Assembly (NCBI RefSeq): GCF_003144195.1
Contig: NW_020290029.1
Span: forward strand, 1 to 64,000
Origin: Ceraceosorus guamensis
Lineage: Eukaryota; Basidiomycota; Exobasidiomycetes; Ceraceosorales; Ceraceosoraceae
DNA: 64,000 nt
Reading direction: 5' to 3'
Positions 33,842-49,262 of this stretch are shown here, in pieces. The notes beneath the pieces are model-generated. The model saw only the letters and a list, made by a program, of their open reading frames with translations, did no database searches and was not told where the DNA came from. The translations under genes and the position numbers were made by a program. Positions within the stretch are counted from its first letter, which is position 1; every line of letters begins with the position of its first letter.

Positions 33842-36800
33842 ATGTCGAACATGGCTTCCACTTCGCGCAGTGCTGACCAGGCAGTGTTACCCGCCAACGT
33901 CGAGGCGCCTCGACAGCTGTGCGTGCATGCGGCCCGACCGGGCCCTCCCAGCAGCAGCTTGAGCTTGGGTTTGGGAGATGCGGCCATACCTGGACAAGTA
34001 TTCAAAGCTTCGAAAGAACGAAATGTACGAAGAGTCAGAGGGGCTGCGGTCTGGTATGCTCCTTTCGAAGGAGAAGTCAGGGTAGTCGATGTGAGTCGCA
34101 CTTGGCGCGATTCGTGTTTGCTTGTTAAAAGTGAAGACTCTTGACAGCTCATGTTGAGTTGTTTAAACCTGCACACCACGCAGTCATCGACCAGCGAAGC
34201 GTTGTCCACCTATCTGCTACCTGCTCCTCACTCCGGCCACGCCTACACAAACGTCGCACCTCATCTGCCCAGCCTCATCTCCTCTCCTCTTGTCCTCTTC
34301 AACGCTCCTTCCGCTTCTCCCGACATCGATACAGATTCGAAATTGACGCACGCCTACCTACCGGCACGCAAGGGAGAAGAGTATGGTGTGATGCAGTGGA
34401 TAGAGAAGGGTGGAACAGCAGAGAGAAGCTGGATCTCGCTTCACAAACCTGCTGCTCATTTGGCCCTGCTCAGTGCCACAGTTCTACTAGCGCTGCACGC
34501 CGACGGCTCGCAATCCCTTGCAGACCTGAGCAACAAAGACATGCACTTTGTCCAGACCTTTTTGCCGTCCTTGACGAGTCCTAGTCAGACGCATTCGGTC
34601 CTCGCTGTGTTGGCGGGCAAGTCGGCGTGGGACAGATTCCCCCCGCTCAAACCTAGTGCAGGCTTGGACGAAAGCAACAGCAAGGCTTTGGTCTTTTCGC
34701 TGTGTGGAACAGCGGCACCCGAAGTGATCGGAGCGGCTTCAGCGGGAAAACGAAGAGGCAAAGGCCACAAGAGGGACAAGAGGGAAGAAGGCGCACCACA
34801 GGTACAGCAGTCGCAGCAGAGTGCAGAAAGCGCCTCGAGCAGGAAGAAATCCAAAACGCTAATTTTGCGCATACACATCGTCGATCCGACTGCTTGCAGA
34901 GCTGAATCTGAAGCGCAGGGTCCAAATGGTCTGCTGGCTGATCTACCCATCCAGTCGGCACGCGCAGACGAGCTGCTTTCGATGTCGCTGAGCAGCGACG
35001 CCAAAAGCCTGGTCACCTTGTGTAAGTGGATACGGGCACCTATGGTCAATCAGTAGAGCACTCTGACCGGCAGGAGCGCTCTGCAAACCGTTTCTGGTCG
35101 CCTCCACAGCCATTCAAGGAGTTCTTCAACAGTACACACTCAATCTCTCGACAACATCGGGCGCATCCTCGCTCGTTCAGTCGCCGACACTCACGATGAT
35201 TCGATGTCCATCGCCGCCAACAAAAATGGCCAAAGACGCTGCTTTATCTTCGACCTCTTCCAAGGTGAAGAGCCCTTCCCTACCTGCCGGCACCACCATG
35301 GTGCACCTTCCGCACGACCATGTGCTCTTCGTGCTGCCGCCCAGCGAAGGCACTTCGACTCCCCAGCCTGGAGCATACCTGATCAGCTTGGTGCTCGGCG
35401 CAGTGCTGGACTATGAGCCTACTCAGGTGCCTGGCACTTCGGGAGCCCAAGGTCAGACGTCTCTGAGCATTAGAGCTGCTCGGATTGGAGGAGGCGTCCT
35501 CCTCACTCAGACGCGCGTGCACGGAACACGAGCTTCGATGAGCAAAAAACACAAGGACTCCTCTGCCGCTGTCGGATCTGGACCTGGAGAGTGTAGAGTC
35601 GCGAGCGTGCCAGTGGACGTTCCGAATGCAGCTAGCATCAAATGGGCTATCGGACAGGAGACTAGAGCCTGGACGAACGCGTTGCTTTGGCCTCCTGGCA
35701 CGCCCATCTCAGTCAGTCTGTCGACGCTGGCTTCTGCCAAAGCATCGCATGCGCATTCATCGACGGACCCGACGGCAGAGAAGCACGAACTCGTCGTGGC
35801 TCTACGAGCTGCAGACTCTGCAAGCGCCAAGGATGACGTCTTCAAAGCATGGTATGATGTGGAAAAGGGAAAGATCGCTCAGGCGGAAGCGAAAGCTGCG
35901 CGCACTCGGACGAGCGAGCTTGCGCACGCTAGGAAAGTGGCCGCCCGCAGGAACAGGCAGGCGAATAGTGGGACGATGGGTAAGAGCGAGGATGAGGAGG
36001 AGAGGGATGTGCAGATGGAGCTGGAAAGGTTGATGCTGCAAAAAGAACGGGAAACGGATGCGAATGCGAAAGAAGGCAAGATGCAGGGAACGGATAAGCA
36101 GCAAGCGTCAAGGCCTGCCTTGCCTGGCGCAGTCGTAAGACTAGTGATAGAACAGGCTTTTGCGCATGCGCATGCGCCCAACAATCCGGCCGTCGCTTCC
36201 ACTCTGGTGCACCACTTGATGCTGTGGAGAATGCTCTCTGCGAGTCAGGTGTTGCAATTGTCGTCCACCGACGAACACGACAAGCAAGGCGAATCTAGAG
36301 GACTCATTGCTCGGCTGCTGGACCTGCAAGAATGGGACTTGGCACTTTTGGCAGCGACGAACGTGTCGGATGTTCAAGAGTTTGAGCTTGTCCTTCTCTT
36401 GCTGCGTTCTTTTAGAGCGGAGCGAGGACGAAAGCGGGGCGATGCCTCGTCTAACAAGGGAGTAGCAACAGCAGCTTCGCCCGCGCGCGTGCTGGCGGTC
36501 CTGACTAGCAGACCCGAGCTGATCGATTCGGCAGCTTTCAAACATGCTCTGCTCAAAAGTCAATTGACGGATGCGGATCGCGTAGCAGATCTGCTCGCGA
36601 GGTTGCACGATTGGCTGGCGGAAGGGTTTATAAATCAGACGAGTCACTTGGGCAAGGGAATAAAGGTCAATGTGAACTTGGTGCCGAAGCTGAAGAAGAA
36701 AAGGGGCAACAAGCTATCGCACACGGAGAGAGCGCATGATGAGAACAAGATCGTCAGACCTGGAGTGGACGAGGTGAGCATGCTTGATCGGTAAAGGGGG

Positions 36801-37379
36801 CGGGGCAGGGTTCGCAACTTTGATTCTCAATTTGCTCACGTGGACAATTTGCATCCGCTTCCTGTTCTCGAACGCGGCGGCGCTCTCACACAGTGCCTGA
36901 CAATGTTGACGGTACTATTGGACGTCTATTTCCCGCTCCTTTTGCAATCCCCAACAACTTGGAGCGTCCTCACTCGACTATCCAAGACGCTCTCTCAACT
37001 CTTACGATCTTCCAACGCCCTCAAAAACCTCTTGGGTCCTCTATCCGCTTTCCAGCGCCTCTCTTCCGACCTTTCGCACATTTCCAAATTCTCTCCCAAC
37101 CAGCACCATCCTCAGCACCATGCCGCTGCCGCAAATGCAAGCGTGACAGAGTCGGAAAGACAAACGAGCGCAAGACGTACAGCCGTCGCTGCCGTCGACC
37201 TCAGATCGGCTCCTACTGGCGTCAAGGAGACCGGAGGCGGATTGGGACACGCCAATTTGATAGCTGCAAAGACGGCGCACAGGACCGGAGAGGCTAGAAA
37301 GGGAGATTCGGTGCGCGTAAAGGCTATTCAGGAAAGCGCGCTCGTCGGTCCGTATACAGTCGAGAGATTGGCTTTCTAG
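33842..37379 (+). CDS. large protein, possibly NOL11/Utp8-like nucleolar factor
   Basis: Four exons (33842..34090, 34184..35021, 35110..36773, 36894..37379) give 1078 aa with consistent phases. Accepting the AG at 35109 removes an apparent break and joins LVTLS to IQGVLQQYTLNLS. The first half reads like beta-propeller blades (LVTLSIQGVLQQYTL, LPHDHVLFVLPP), with a Lys-rich nuclear-type patch near residues 280-300. The middle holds an acidic, Lys/Glu-rich coiled-coil-like stretch and the C-terminal third is helical. The end, CLTMLTVLLDVYFPLLL followed by a helix of Leu/Ser heptads, reminds me of the C-terminus of NOL11/Utp8 (U3 snoRNP, pre-rRNA transcription and processing). That match is by eye and uncertain; no catalytic motif is visible. 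Confidence 0.6.
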
Positions 37380-37710
37380 CTAAGCTTTCGTCGTGCGCCT
37401 TGTCCCTGCAAGACATGTACCGCCGCGTCAATCGCGCTAATGCTCAGGCCACACGGCTGAAGTCTTTGTCCGCACTTTCTGTGCACTACATTTGTTTTTC
37501 CTCATTTGTCGAGCACGCGAAAGAGCATACTGTAATACATGGCGCGAGCCTCGAGAGCACAAACACACGAAAAGAAGACGGAAATGCGGTGCCATCGGCA
37601 ACGCCGTGCGCCGAGCTGAAGCGCGCCATTAGTGTCCTACCTTTATTTCCTCTCCGCTTTCCCCCTCCTCCCCCATTCCCTTCCTCGACTGCCGCCCAAA
37701 CATTTTCGCC
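37380..37710. other. convergent 3' region
   Basis: 330 bp between the stop codons of two convergent genes; nothing recognisable beyond presumed 3' UTRs. Confidence 0.4.
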
Positions 37711-40700
37711 TCACTTGGACTTTTGTTCGTCATTGTTCGCAGCGCCCCCGCCGGCACTGGTTGCGGCGGCCATCCGCTTGCTGGAGCTCGACAGACCCAA
37801 AGAAATCTTCTTGAGACCTGGCGCGCTCGAATTAGTCGCGGAGCCGCTTTGCTTTTCGTTCGAGCTGGGCGTTGCGGAGGGCGAGGCAGTGCCGGCATTC
37901 GCAGATGGGACAGGCGTAGCAGACTTGTCTCTCAAAAAGCCGCTCTCCTCATCCTCGTCCTTGTCCTTATTCTTGAGCGCCTGCCTCTTGGCCAGCCGAC
38001 CAATGATATCCTCATCTTCGTCCGCATCGTCAAATTGCCCCGTCGATGGACCAGACAAGGATACTGCATCTGCTCCGCTTCGCCTGCGCTTCTGCCGCGG
38101 CTGCTCCTCCTTGACCTCCGACATCTTCTGAATCGGCGATTTGCGTCTCTTGAGTGTGGGCTCAGCCTTTGGTGCCAAAGAAACAGGCGCTTCTGCTACT
38201 GCCAGCTTCTTGGCAACCTCCTGCGCGTCAGCGTCTGCATCGGCCTCGACATCGTCGTCGTCCGCATACGCCACCAAGGAGCGAGACATGGGCGCAGAGG
38301 AGGGCAGTTGAGAAAAGCCTTCGTTGGCACCAACAGCGCCGGGAGGCTCGAGTATAAATCCACCACCTGTGTCGTGCGATGGCACGACAGGCTGCTGCCC
38401 TTGAGAAGCCACATTCTCGTCGTCTGAATCATCGTTGAAGTAGCTCTCTTCATCCGAATCCATCGTGGCCCGATTAGCTCCTCTTCTCGCGAGATCTCTC
38501 TGACGCCGATCCTTTTCTGCTGCCAAAGACGCCGCAGCGTCTGAGGCGCTCATGTCGCCAACCTCGGGTGCAGGGAAGAGATTTCGTTCGTGTTGATCGA
38601 GAAGAGCTTGAAAGGCGCCGCCAACAAGGGGCGCCGTAGCAAGCGCACGCAATCGATCTCCGAAGCTATCCGCAAGCTGGGCGATCAAAGGCTTGACATT
38701 TTCCTGCGGTCAGGTTGAAGACCAGTGTTAGAGCGAGCAAGCACAATGACAGAGGATGCAAATGGTAATATGTGTGACCGGTATCTGTGCCTTTCCCGCA
38801 GAGTGCTTGAGAGGATGGCTCTATATGGCGGTCGACGCCCAAAGCGATTTGCATCGCCAGCTTCAATCTTGGTCCCATCTTGCCCTCGTCAAAAGACCCA
38901 GGGTCGTGCCTCGCCGTGCACAGGTGTGACAAGCCATGTAACAGCGCGGCAACCTAACAGACCTTTGAATGCGGGAAACGCGCTCAAGACTGAACTACTC
39001 ACCCTTCTTAGATAGGCGAAAAAGTCCAAGCATGCAGACGCGACCAGGTTGTCCCTGTGCTTCTCGTGCTCCACCGCTGCCAGTACTGCTCCAACCAGCT
39101 CAACCTTGACAAAGTGCCTGTTGATGTACTGGTTATTCCTGGTGAGGCAAGCCTTCAAGAAGCGCAACGCCGCCAGTCTGATGTGCTTCTCTCTCGCATA
39201 CAGCAAGCTGACGACGTGCCGAACGATGTCGGAGGTGATGATAAAGTACTGACTCCGAAAGGTGTGGTGCACAATGACGTAGCAGAGCAGATCGCAAAGG
39301 TGCGCAAAGAGGGCTGATCGGGCCCTGGGTGACAAGTCGATGCTTGCCCCTGGGGCGATAACTTTGAAGAGCGGCAGCGAGAAGAAAGGCGAGAACAGTC
39401 GCTCAATGTCGCCCTCGTACACCAGATTCAAGAACCGGTCCGACTCGTCCTTGGGCCGAGAGCCGACGGCTGCAGCAGCTGCAGCAGCCAGGGTCTGAGC
39501 TACCGGATTAGCAGCGCCCATCTCTGCGGACGTGTCTAGTAAGACCCGTGTGGCCTCTGACATTTGAGCTTTGAGACCTAGGTCCTGCTCCGCATGCAGC
39601 GACTCTACCAGAAGAGTGGAGATGGGCTTCATGCTCGCTTCCGCTTGAGCGAGCGCGTGCGCTCTCACGCTGCTAACGTCGTACTCGATGATGGTGAGTA
39701 GCACTTCCGCAGCCGCATTGCGCAGCTTCATCTCTCCCTTGAGCTGCAAAGCCCACTCCAAAACGCTCAGTAAGCCCCAATCTACCAGGGATCGATAAAG
39801 GCCTATCCGAGCGGGTAGCTGTACCTGTTTCCCCATCGCGCACAGCTGTTGCAGGAAGATGACGCCTTCCGCCATTTGCTGCGTCCCCGGTCCGGAAGGT
39901 GGCTTCTGATAGGCTATGACGCGGTCCGGCAGGCTCGGGGCGCCTTGAGGGGGAGGTAGTCCCGCATTCTGTCCGTTAGCCGCATTGCCAATCATCATGT
40001 GCTGCGCCGCGCCGGGTGCGTCTGCCCGTCGGGGAATCGTCACCTCTCCATATACCGAAAAGAAGCGGTTCAGGAAAGAAGCATTGGCAGAGCAAAAGCC
40101 GACAATGTCTACTTGATGGAAGAAGATGAAACTGTTCAACACCGAGAACATCGCATCGTCTAGCACTCGAGCTAGGATCACGTCCCGCAGGTATTGCAAA
40201 CGATACGTCTGGTGTATCTTTGCCAGTATCACTGGGTCTTCGATGTCCACGACAGTCCGAAACTTGGTCGTGTTCTGAAGGAAGTCTCTGTAGCTAGCCT
40301 TGAGCGTGGGGAATTCGGGATCATCTGCGGACACGAAAGGCAAGCAACTTAGGCTATAGTCTCCACGAGCACTCGAGCACTGCTCAGAACTCGAACTCAC
40401 ACTCTAGCATGCCGACAACCCCCAAGAAAACGTCGTCTTGCAAAATTTGCTCCAGCAACGAGTGTTCGTTGAGCATCACTGTGAGCATTCGAAGATGAGA
40501 CGCGTTAATGCGAATTGCCGTGTAAGCATATCAAGCGCTCTGGTCCCACTTACGAGTGGTCTGCGTGATGGAGCAAAGGCGATGCAGAGCTTCCAATTGC
40601 TCTAAATCCTCCGCATCACTAAATATGGGCAATAACTTGTGCAAGAAGTTCTGTTCGCAATGCATTCGGACAGGAAGAGTCAATCGGAAGCTACGAGCGC

Positions 40701-42409
40701 GCCGATGTCGCATAATGACCTTAACTCACGCTCCGCAGCATCCATGCAGCAATTTTCTCCCTGGCATGTGGACTTCTAGCAGCAGCGTCCTTGATGCTCA
40801 TTTCGATGAGGGCCAGGTTACCAAGTGACGGGTCAGGAAGGACAAACGCAGCGCCATTCGGTCCAAAGGGATCGTGTCCCGCAGGTCCGAGCGCCGACGG
40901 GCTACTATCAGGATTTGGAGTCAAGGGGGGCGATTCGAAGCCTTCGTCGCCCATTCTTACGCCTCCTTCGACGCCTCCAGGCCCATCCAAACTTCCTGCA
41001 TTGAGATTGAAGTGCTTCTGCACCTCTTGCAAGAAGTCCCAGATCTCTTGGCACCCGTCCGCCTCCTGGAAAGAGAGGGCCATGTCTTGCCCATGCGGCT
41101 CCGTCCAGACGATCAGTGTATCTGTGCACAGGATGTACAGCACAGTCAGCATATGTTATCACGCCCTGCCACTCGTATGGTAATCACCTTGCTGTCTTTG
41201 ATACACGTCATCTCTGACTACGGTGGTCAAAAGTAGAAGGTCGTCCGCTTCTAGCGTCGGGGTGATGACGACCATGAAATTTTGCGATTCATGTGCAGTT
41301 GATGCGCCTTCTTGTCCGGCTTTCTGCGGGCTTGCAGGGTTCTCAGTAGCAGTTGCACCTGCTTGACCGCTGGACGGTCCTCCACTCATGGGCTCAGGGG
41401 AGGAGCTCTTCTCCAGCGGCAGATCTTCGCAGGCATCCTCGACTCTAGCAGCCAGCAAAGCTTCATCTCGTCCCTCATCGTACACACCAGCACAGAAACC
41501 CGTGCCTCGATCTTGCCAGCTATCGCCTTGAAGCTCGTACACCTTCACTCTTCTAGCCGTGCCGCACTGATGATAAGCCCCACGCGATACTGTACTGGAC
41601 GTCTGCAGCGGACCATCCCTATTGTCCCCAAATGACCTGTCTTCCCTGCTGATGCCCAATCCGCTCGAAGATGCAGATGACGTGCTCGTGTTGGAAAGAT
41701 CGCCTGACAAGTCACCATCCTGATTGACCCATCTAGGCATCGAATCCAAAATATTCTTCATCTCTGCTTCCTCCTCTTGCAGACCAACAGACTGAGGAGT
41801 GGGCAGCTGCGCACCAGCGCCCTGCAAATCAACCGGTGCGAGATTTGCTTGACCCAGCGCGCCTACGGCATTCGGAGTTCTATCTTGAGATCCAGCTTGG
41901 CGTCCGGCGCTCGGAGCAGGCCCTCCGCCCCTGGGTGACCTCTGCGGCGATCGCGATTTTGCCCTCTTGTCTGTCCGAGCGTTTTTGTTCGAAGGGGAAG
42001 ACGCGGAACCGGTAGCATCGTGTAACCGCTTGGAGCTCGTGCGGACGGGTGCAGTCACTACGACCGCTGTCTCCTTCTCTTTACCCTTGGGACTCGAAGA
42101 TAAAGCATTGCTCCTTGCCCTCGGTTCACGACGCGTCTCTGCTGGAGAGTCCGGTGCAGTGACGGGTACTGAGGTAGAAGAAGCAGCGCTTGCTTTGGCA
42201 CGAGAACTCGCACCAGCTGCACTCCGCGGCGGCGTCTTGGGCGGAGTCTTGGTGACCGGGGATGAGGAGGAGGAGGAAGAGGAGGAGGATGTCGGAGCGC
42301 TGGAAGCAGAAGTTGCGCTCTGTGCAGGCATGACCGAGATGGGAGCAGGTGCAGGTGCGGAAGTAGACGAGGAAGAAGACGATGAGGATGAGGATGCCTT
42401 ATTTTGCAT
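37711..42409 (-). CDS. PSY2: PP4 regulatory subunit 3 (Psy2/SMEK/Falafel)
   Basis: Regulatory/targeting subunit of protein phosphatase 4, acting in the nucleus in DNA-damage recovery and related signalling. Six exons (41188..42409, 40730..41121, 40554..40650, 40401..40478, 39003..40324, 37711..38703) give 1367 aa with all phases consistent. Residues 1-280 are Ser/Pro/Lys-rich, include an NLS-like [14 protein letters not shown] and are much longer than in yeast Psy2. A PH/EVH1-like domain follows ([19 protein letters not shown]), then the conserved SMEK armadillo region with [31 protein letters not shown] and [21 protein letters not shown] disordered acidic C-terminus with KR-rich motifs completes it. 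Confidence 0.93.
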
Positions 42410-43723
42410 TGCAAGGAGGAGTCTGGGTGTTTGTTTGTTGTGGACTCGATTGCTTGGAAGTGCAGTGGCTTCTAGCTGCTGGTGCTCTTCCGCTCGACTG
42501 CTGATGGCCGCAGATCGCAGGTGTCTATCGACGCGTCGGCAGTTGGATCATGATGTGATAGTACCTTGACGCAAGGTCTGTGGGACTCGTGCCTTTTGTG
42601 ATATTGCGCCAACTTCGCTCGGATCGCTTCACCTTTGCTGGATCAGCAAGCCGTGTTCGCAGAATCTTTGGCGGCAAGGCGTCAATTCCGCCTACTCGGG
42701 TGGAGTCGTGTGTCCCGTTTCGTGGTGAGTAGTCCCAAGTGCACCTGCGGTACGACGCGATTCGTGATTCGTGATTGTGTGATGAAAGTGGAGAGACGAG
42801 GCGTGGGCGGACGGGTCACGCGCGTGTCATGTGCGCTTCGTCTGGCGCGTTGTGCTGCTGCTGCTGCTGCTCCTTGCTTGCTTGCTTGGCTTTGTTTTTG
42901 CTGCTCGTGATAGAATCAAATCGTGAATACGAATCGCGAATATCACGAATGTACGCGTGTGTGTCACGACCGCGCGCGCGTGACCAAATCGCTGATGCGC
43001 ATGCGCTCAACTCTGACTCTAATGCTGCTTTGGCTGGGTGGCGAATATATTGAATTGAAGCCGCGTCGCGCCTTCTGATGCTGCAGCATCATCATCATCA
43101 TCCAGCGGACAATTCGAAATTGAATTGAGATGTCGATGCACGATGCAGAAATTTGCGGGCGTCGCTGCACCGATGCTCGCGCGACTTGCAGCAGCCGTTG
43201 CGGCTTGATTTGCGCCCAGCCAGCATCATGCGCGACGCGGCCTTCAAGATGTGCGAGCTGAGAGGCGCGCGCGCGCTGTTGCCCAAACTCAACAGGATCG
43301 ATCGCTTTGCACCTTCTTGCCGAGCCACGTGATACGAAAGCGAGCGGGAATACCACGCTTGCCCAAAAGGCACACACATACCGGTACACATCAAGTCGAG
43401 CGTCACGCGTGCAGCGGTGCAGAGCACAACTTCTATCAAAATCATGAATTTGCTTAGTAATCAGATATACCCAACTCACGACTGTACGGTCTTCATGAAG
43501 AACACGGCCGAAGCCCTCCAGAAGACGCGAATAGCGACCACAGACGGTTGGAAGAGTACGGTCATTGACGCCCTTGCCGACCAAGCGTCCAAGATCCGAC
43601 TCGATAAAGCGCGGGGGACAAGTTGCGCAAGACTTCCATCAACGAGCTTGCTTCGGGTGCAGAAGATCGCGAATCCGAACATCTCGAGATCAACTCGAGC
43701 AGACTGTAAAGTTGCTTGCAAAT
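42410..43723. promoter_or_regulatory. divergent region PSY2 / mitochondrial-type unknown gene
   Basis: 1.3 kb. It contains short tandem repeats (GCT)n and (CTTG)n at 42853..42889, (ATC)n at 43086..43102, the GATTCGTGATTCGTGATT motif at 42758, a GTGAATACGAAT... cluster at 42906..42950, and CCACGTGA at 43325..43332. Open frames here are motif-less. Confidence 0.45.
42758..42950. repeat. dispersed ATTCGTGATT motif clusters and tandem repeats
   Basis: GCGATTCGTGATTCGTGATT at 42757..42776 is the cleanest tandem copy of the motif in the window. Degenerate units recur at 42906..42950 in both orientations. Between them lie (GCT)6 and (CTTG)4 runs. Confidence 0.6.
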
Positions 43724-44495
43724 ATGTTGTCAAGAAGCGGACTATTCCAAGCAGGATGTTTGCTGAGGGCGACTTCCTCGCGGACAAGCGCCTGCCTTCC
43801 TGATGCCTGGCCCAAGCATGCAGCCCACAAGCGCGCACAATCAACCACTTCCTCCCCGCCATTCCACGACGATGTGCACGCTAATGGCATTTTCTACCAC
43901 GCGCTGAGCTCCTTGGGCGATCGGTATGCACTGAGCTACTCCTCCAAGGTGCCGAGCTCAGCCGAACAACCCTCTGTACTGGGCATCCTCTCCCTCCCAT
44001 CCTCGGCACAAATCACAGCCCAAGATGGATCGCGCTTGGCTCCTTCCCAACTAGCTCAATCACATGCCGAAGACTTTGTCACCAATCCTAATTTTCACAT
44101 CTTTTTGCATAGGGTCCTCAAGCTCGCCGCACTGGACGACGGCATGATTCAATACGAAGCGTTTTTGCGCAAGAGCGGCTTTGCGCACGTGGCAGGTGGG
44201 TCGAATGCGCTTCGCCTGATCTTGCTTTGGAGTGCAGCGCCCCAATACTTGTGTACTGAGTTGCGTTCGCTCCCCATCCTTGCATCTCGACTTAGATCAA
44301 AGAGAACAGCTAATGCCAGGTCGCATTCCGTACCCCGAGAACATTCTCGCTTCCATAGGTTTCGACAATCAAGAGTTGGTTGGGGAGACGTACTCGCCCA
44401 ACGAGGTGCACAGGATCATCACGAAGGAGTTGGGCGTCATGGTTCTCAGACCTGCGTGGCACGCCAGATTGATGGAGGAGCTGGACAAAGCTTGA
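43724..44495 (+). CDS. conserved hypothetical protein, predicted mitochondrial
   Basis: Two exons (43724..44195, 44320..44495) give 215 aa. The N-terminus (MLSRSGLFQAGCLLRATSSR, rich in Arg/Ser/Ala and acid-free for ~30 residues) is a good mitochondrial presequence. The mature part has a helical central section (NPNFHIFLHRVLKLAALDDG) and a C-terminal GRIPYPENILASI...ETYSPNEVHRIIT motif formed across the intron. I have a general memory of fungal mitochondrial proteins of unknown function sharing a GR(I/V)PDPEDI(L/F)GS signature, and this appears to be a member. No catalytic residues are evident. Confidence 0.68.
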
Positions 44496-44843
44496 GCCAG
44501 CGCATTGCGCGAGCACGATGCAAGCGTGTGCGCCACCTCAACAAGAAGCCGTGGGCTTGTCAAAGCGTTGCCCGACGGGCCGCTCCAGCAACCAAATGTA
44601 GTGCTTACGTGTTGTAAATGGTGCAAACGTCGCCACTACTCCGACTCAAACGCCAGTGGGCCTATCGAGGGTGCAAGTCTTATGTAGTGCCTTTAGAAAG
44701 AGCGGGCGCGACCTTGAGAGCGTACGGCCTCACTCAGATCTCAGGCGAACGAGCAAACGTGAACTGTCATAGTCGCGAGTAGTCTCACGATCAGTATTTC
44801 GATCTCCGAACTTTAACATTGCGCAAAGCTGCTTGGAACAAGC
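44496..44843. other. convergent 3' region
   Basis: About 350 bp between two convergent stop codons. No gene or repeat is recognised. Confidence 0.4.
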
Positions 44844-48340
<3,497 letters not shown>

Positions 48341-49262
48341 TCAAGGCGAGTACGAAAGTGCGTCGTTGTCAGCACCAGTCTCAACCTTGCTTTCCCCTCC
48401 ACAGTCAGAGCATCGTGCCCAAAGCTCGAAGCAACCAGCTTGAGCATCAACGAGGCGCTTGACGAAGAGTTGAGGGATCGCGCGGCAATGCGCACTGCGA
48501 CGAGCGAGGACTGAGGTCAGCTGATGCGAGTTCTTCAAATCGTAGACCTCGAGATGTTGACTCACCCATGGGAGTTGGCAGCACCATCGACAGCCATGCC
48601 GGTGTCACTACCCATTACCGGGCCCATCACCCCCGGCGAGAAGTTCGGGTAGGGGTTCACGTTGGGATACCCAGTGAAGCTGCCAACAGACGAGTCGTGG
48701 CACGGTTGCTGGTTGTGAGGCGCATTTCCGAGCCCAAAGTAGCCTTGAGATGGCGAGGTCTCCGGCGTTGGGGGCAGACGAGAGCGGTGTTGCTCAAAGA
48801 TCATGCGGACTTGCTCCTGGGCCGCAGCCAGGTGGGATGGGTCGTAGAATACAGCGGGAGAAACGTCGAGAGAAAGATTTGCGCCGGGTCCGGCACGACG
48901 AGCATATGCGATCTGTAGGCGAAATTGAATGAGGTGAGCAAAAGCGATGAAAGCGATCCGGACGCGATAGGCGGTCAGATTTGGTAGGGAGAGGAAGGGC
49001 GAAAGGGGAGGTTTGTTGCTGTTTGTGGGCTTCTCTGCAGAGATCTAGCCTTGCTCACCTTACGCGGACCAGCATTGCCCGCCACGAAAGAGTCTTCATC
49101 ACTCTCACTGTCCATGTCCTTGCGTTTGCGACTTCCGCCAGACGGCGTAGCGATAGAGCGAGGTCCAGATGGGGCGAATGCTGCACCAAGCTGGCCTTGA
49201 CTGTACGAAGGCCCAGCACCAGGGGTGTCGAACATCGGAGTGAAGAAAGACATATGGGACAA
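48341..49262 (-). CDS. hypothetical protein with NLS-like region and C-terminal CxxC
   Basis: Three exons (49059..49262, 48566..48912, 48341..48494) give 234 aa with consistent phases. I do not recognise the family. The N-terminus is disordered, with an NLS-like GGSRKRKDMDSESDED and PRK. The middle is Pro/Gly/Asn-rich after a short helix (LAAAQEQVRMIFEQHRSR). The last 50 residues look structured: AIPQLFVKRLVDAQAGCFEL then WARCSDCGG, a CxxC that could bind zinc only with partners, since just one pair is obvious nearby. Met 4 at 49253 is an alternative start. Confidence 0.55.

Noticed and set aside
37723-38427. 234-codon plus-strand frame over the 3' part of PSY2
   Set aside because: The minus-strand frame joins PSY2 exons in phase; the plus-strand product is Leu/Arg-rich with no motif.
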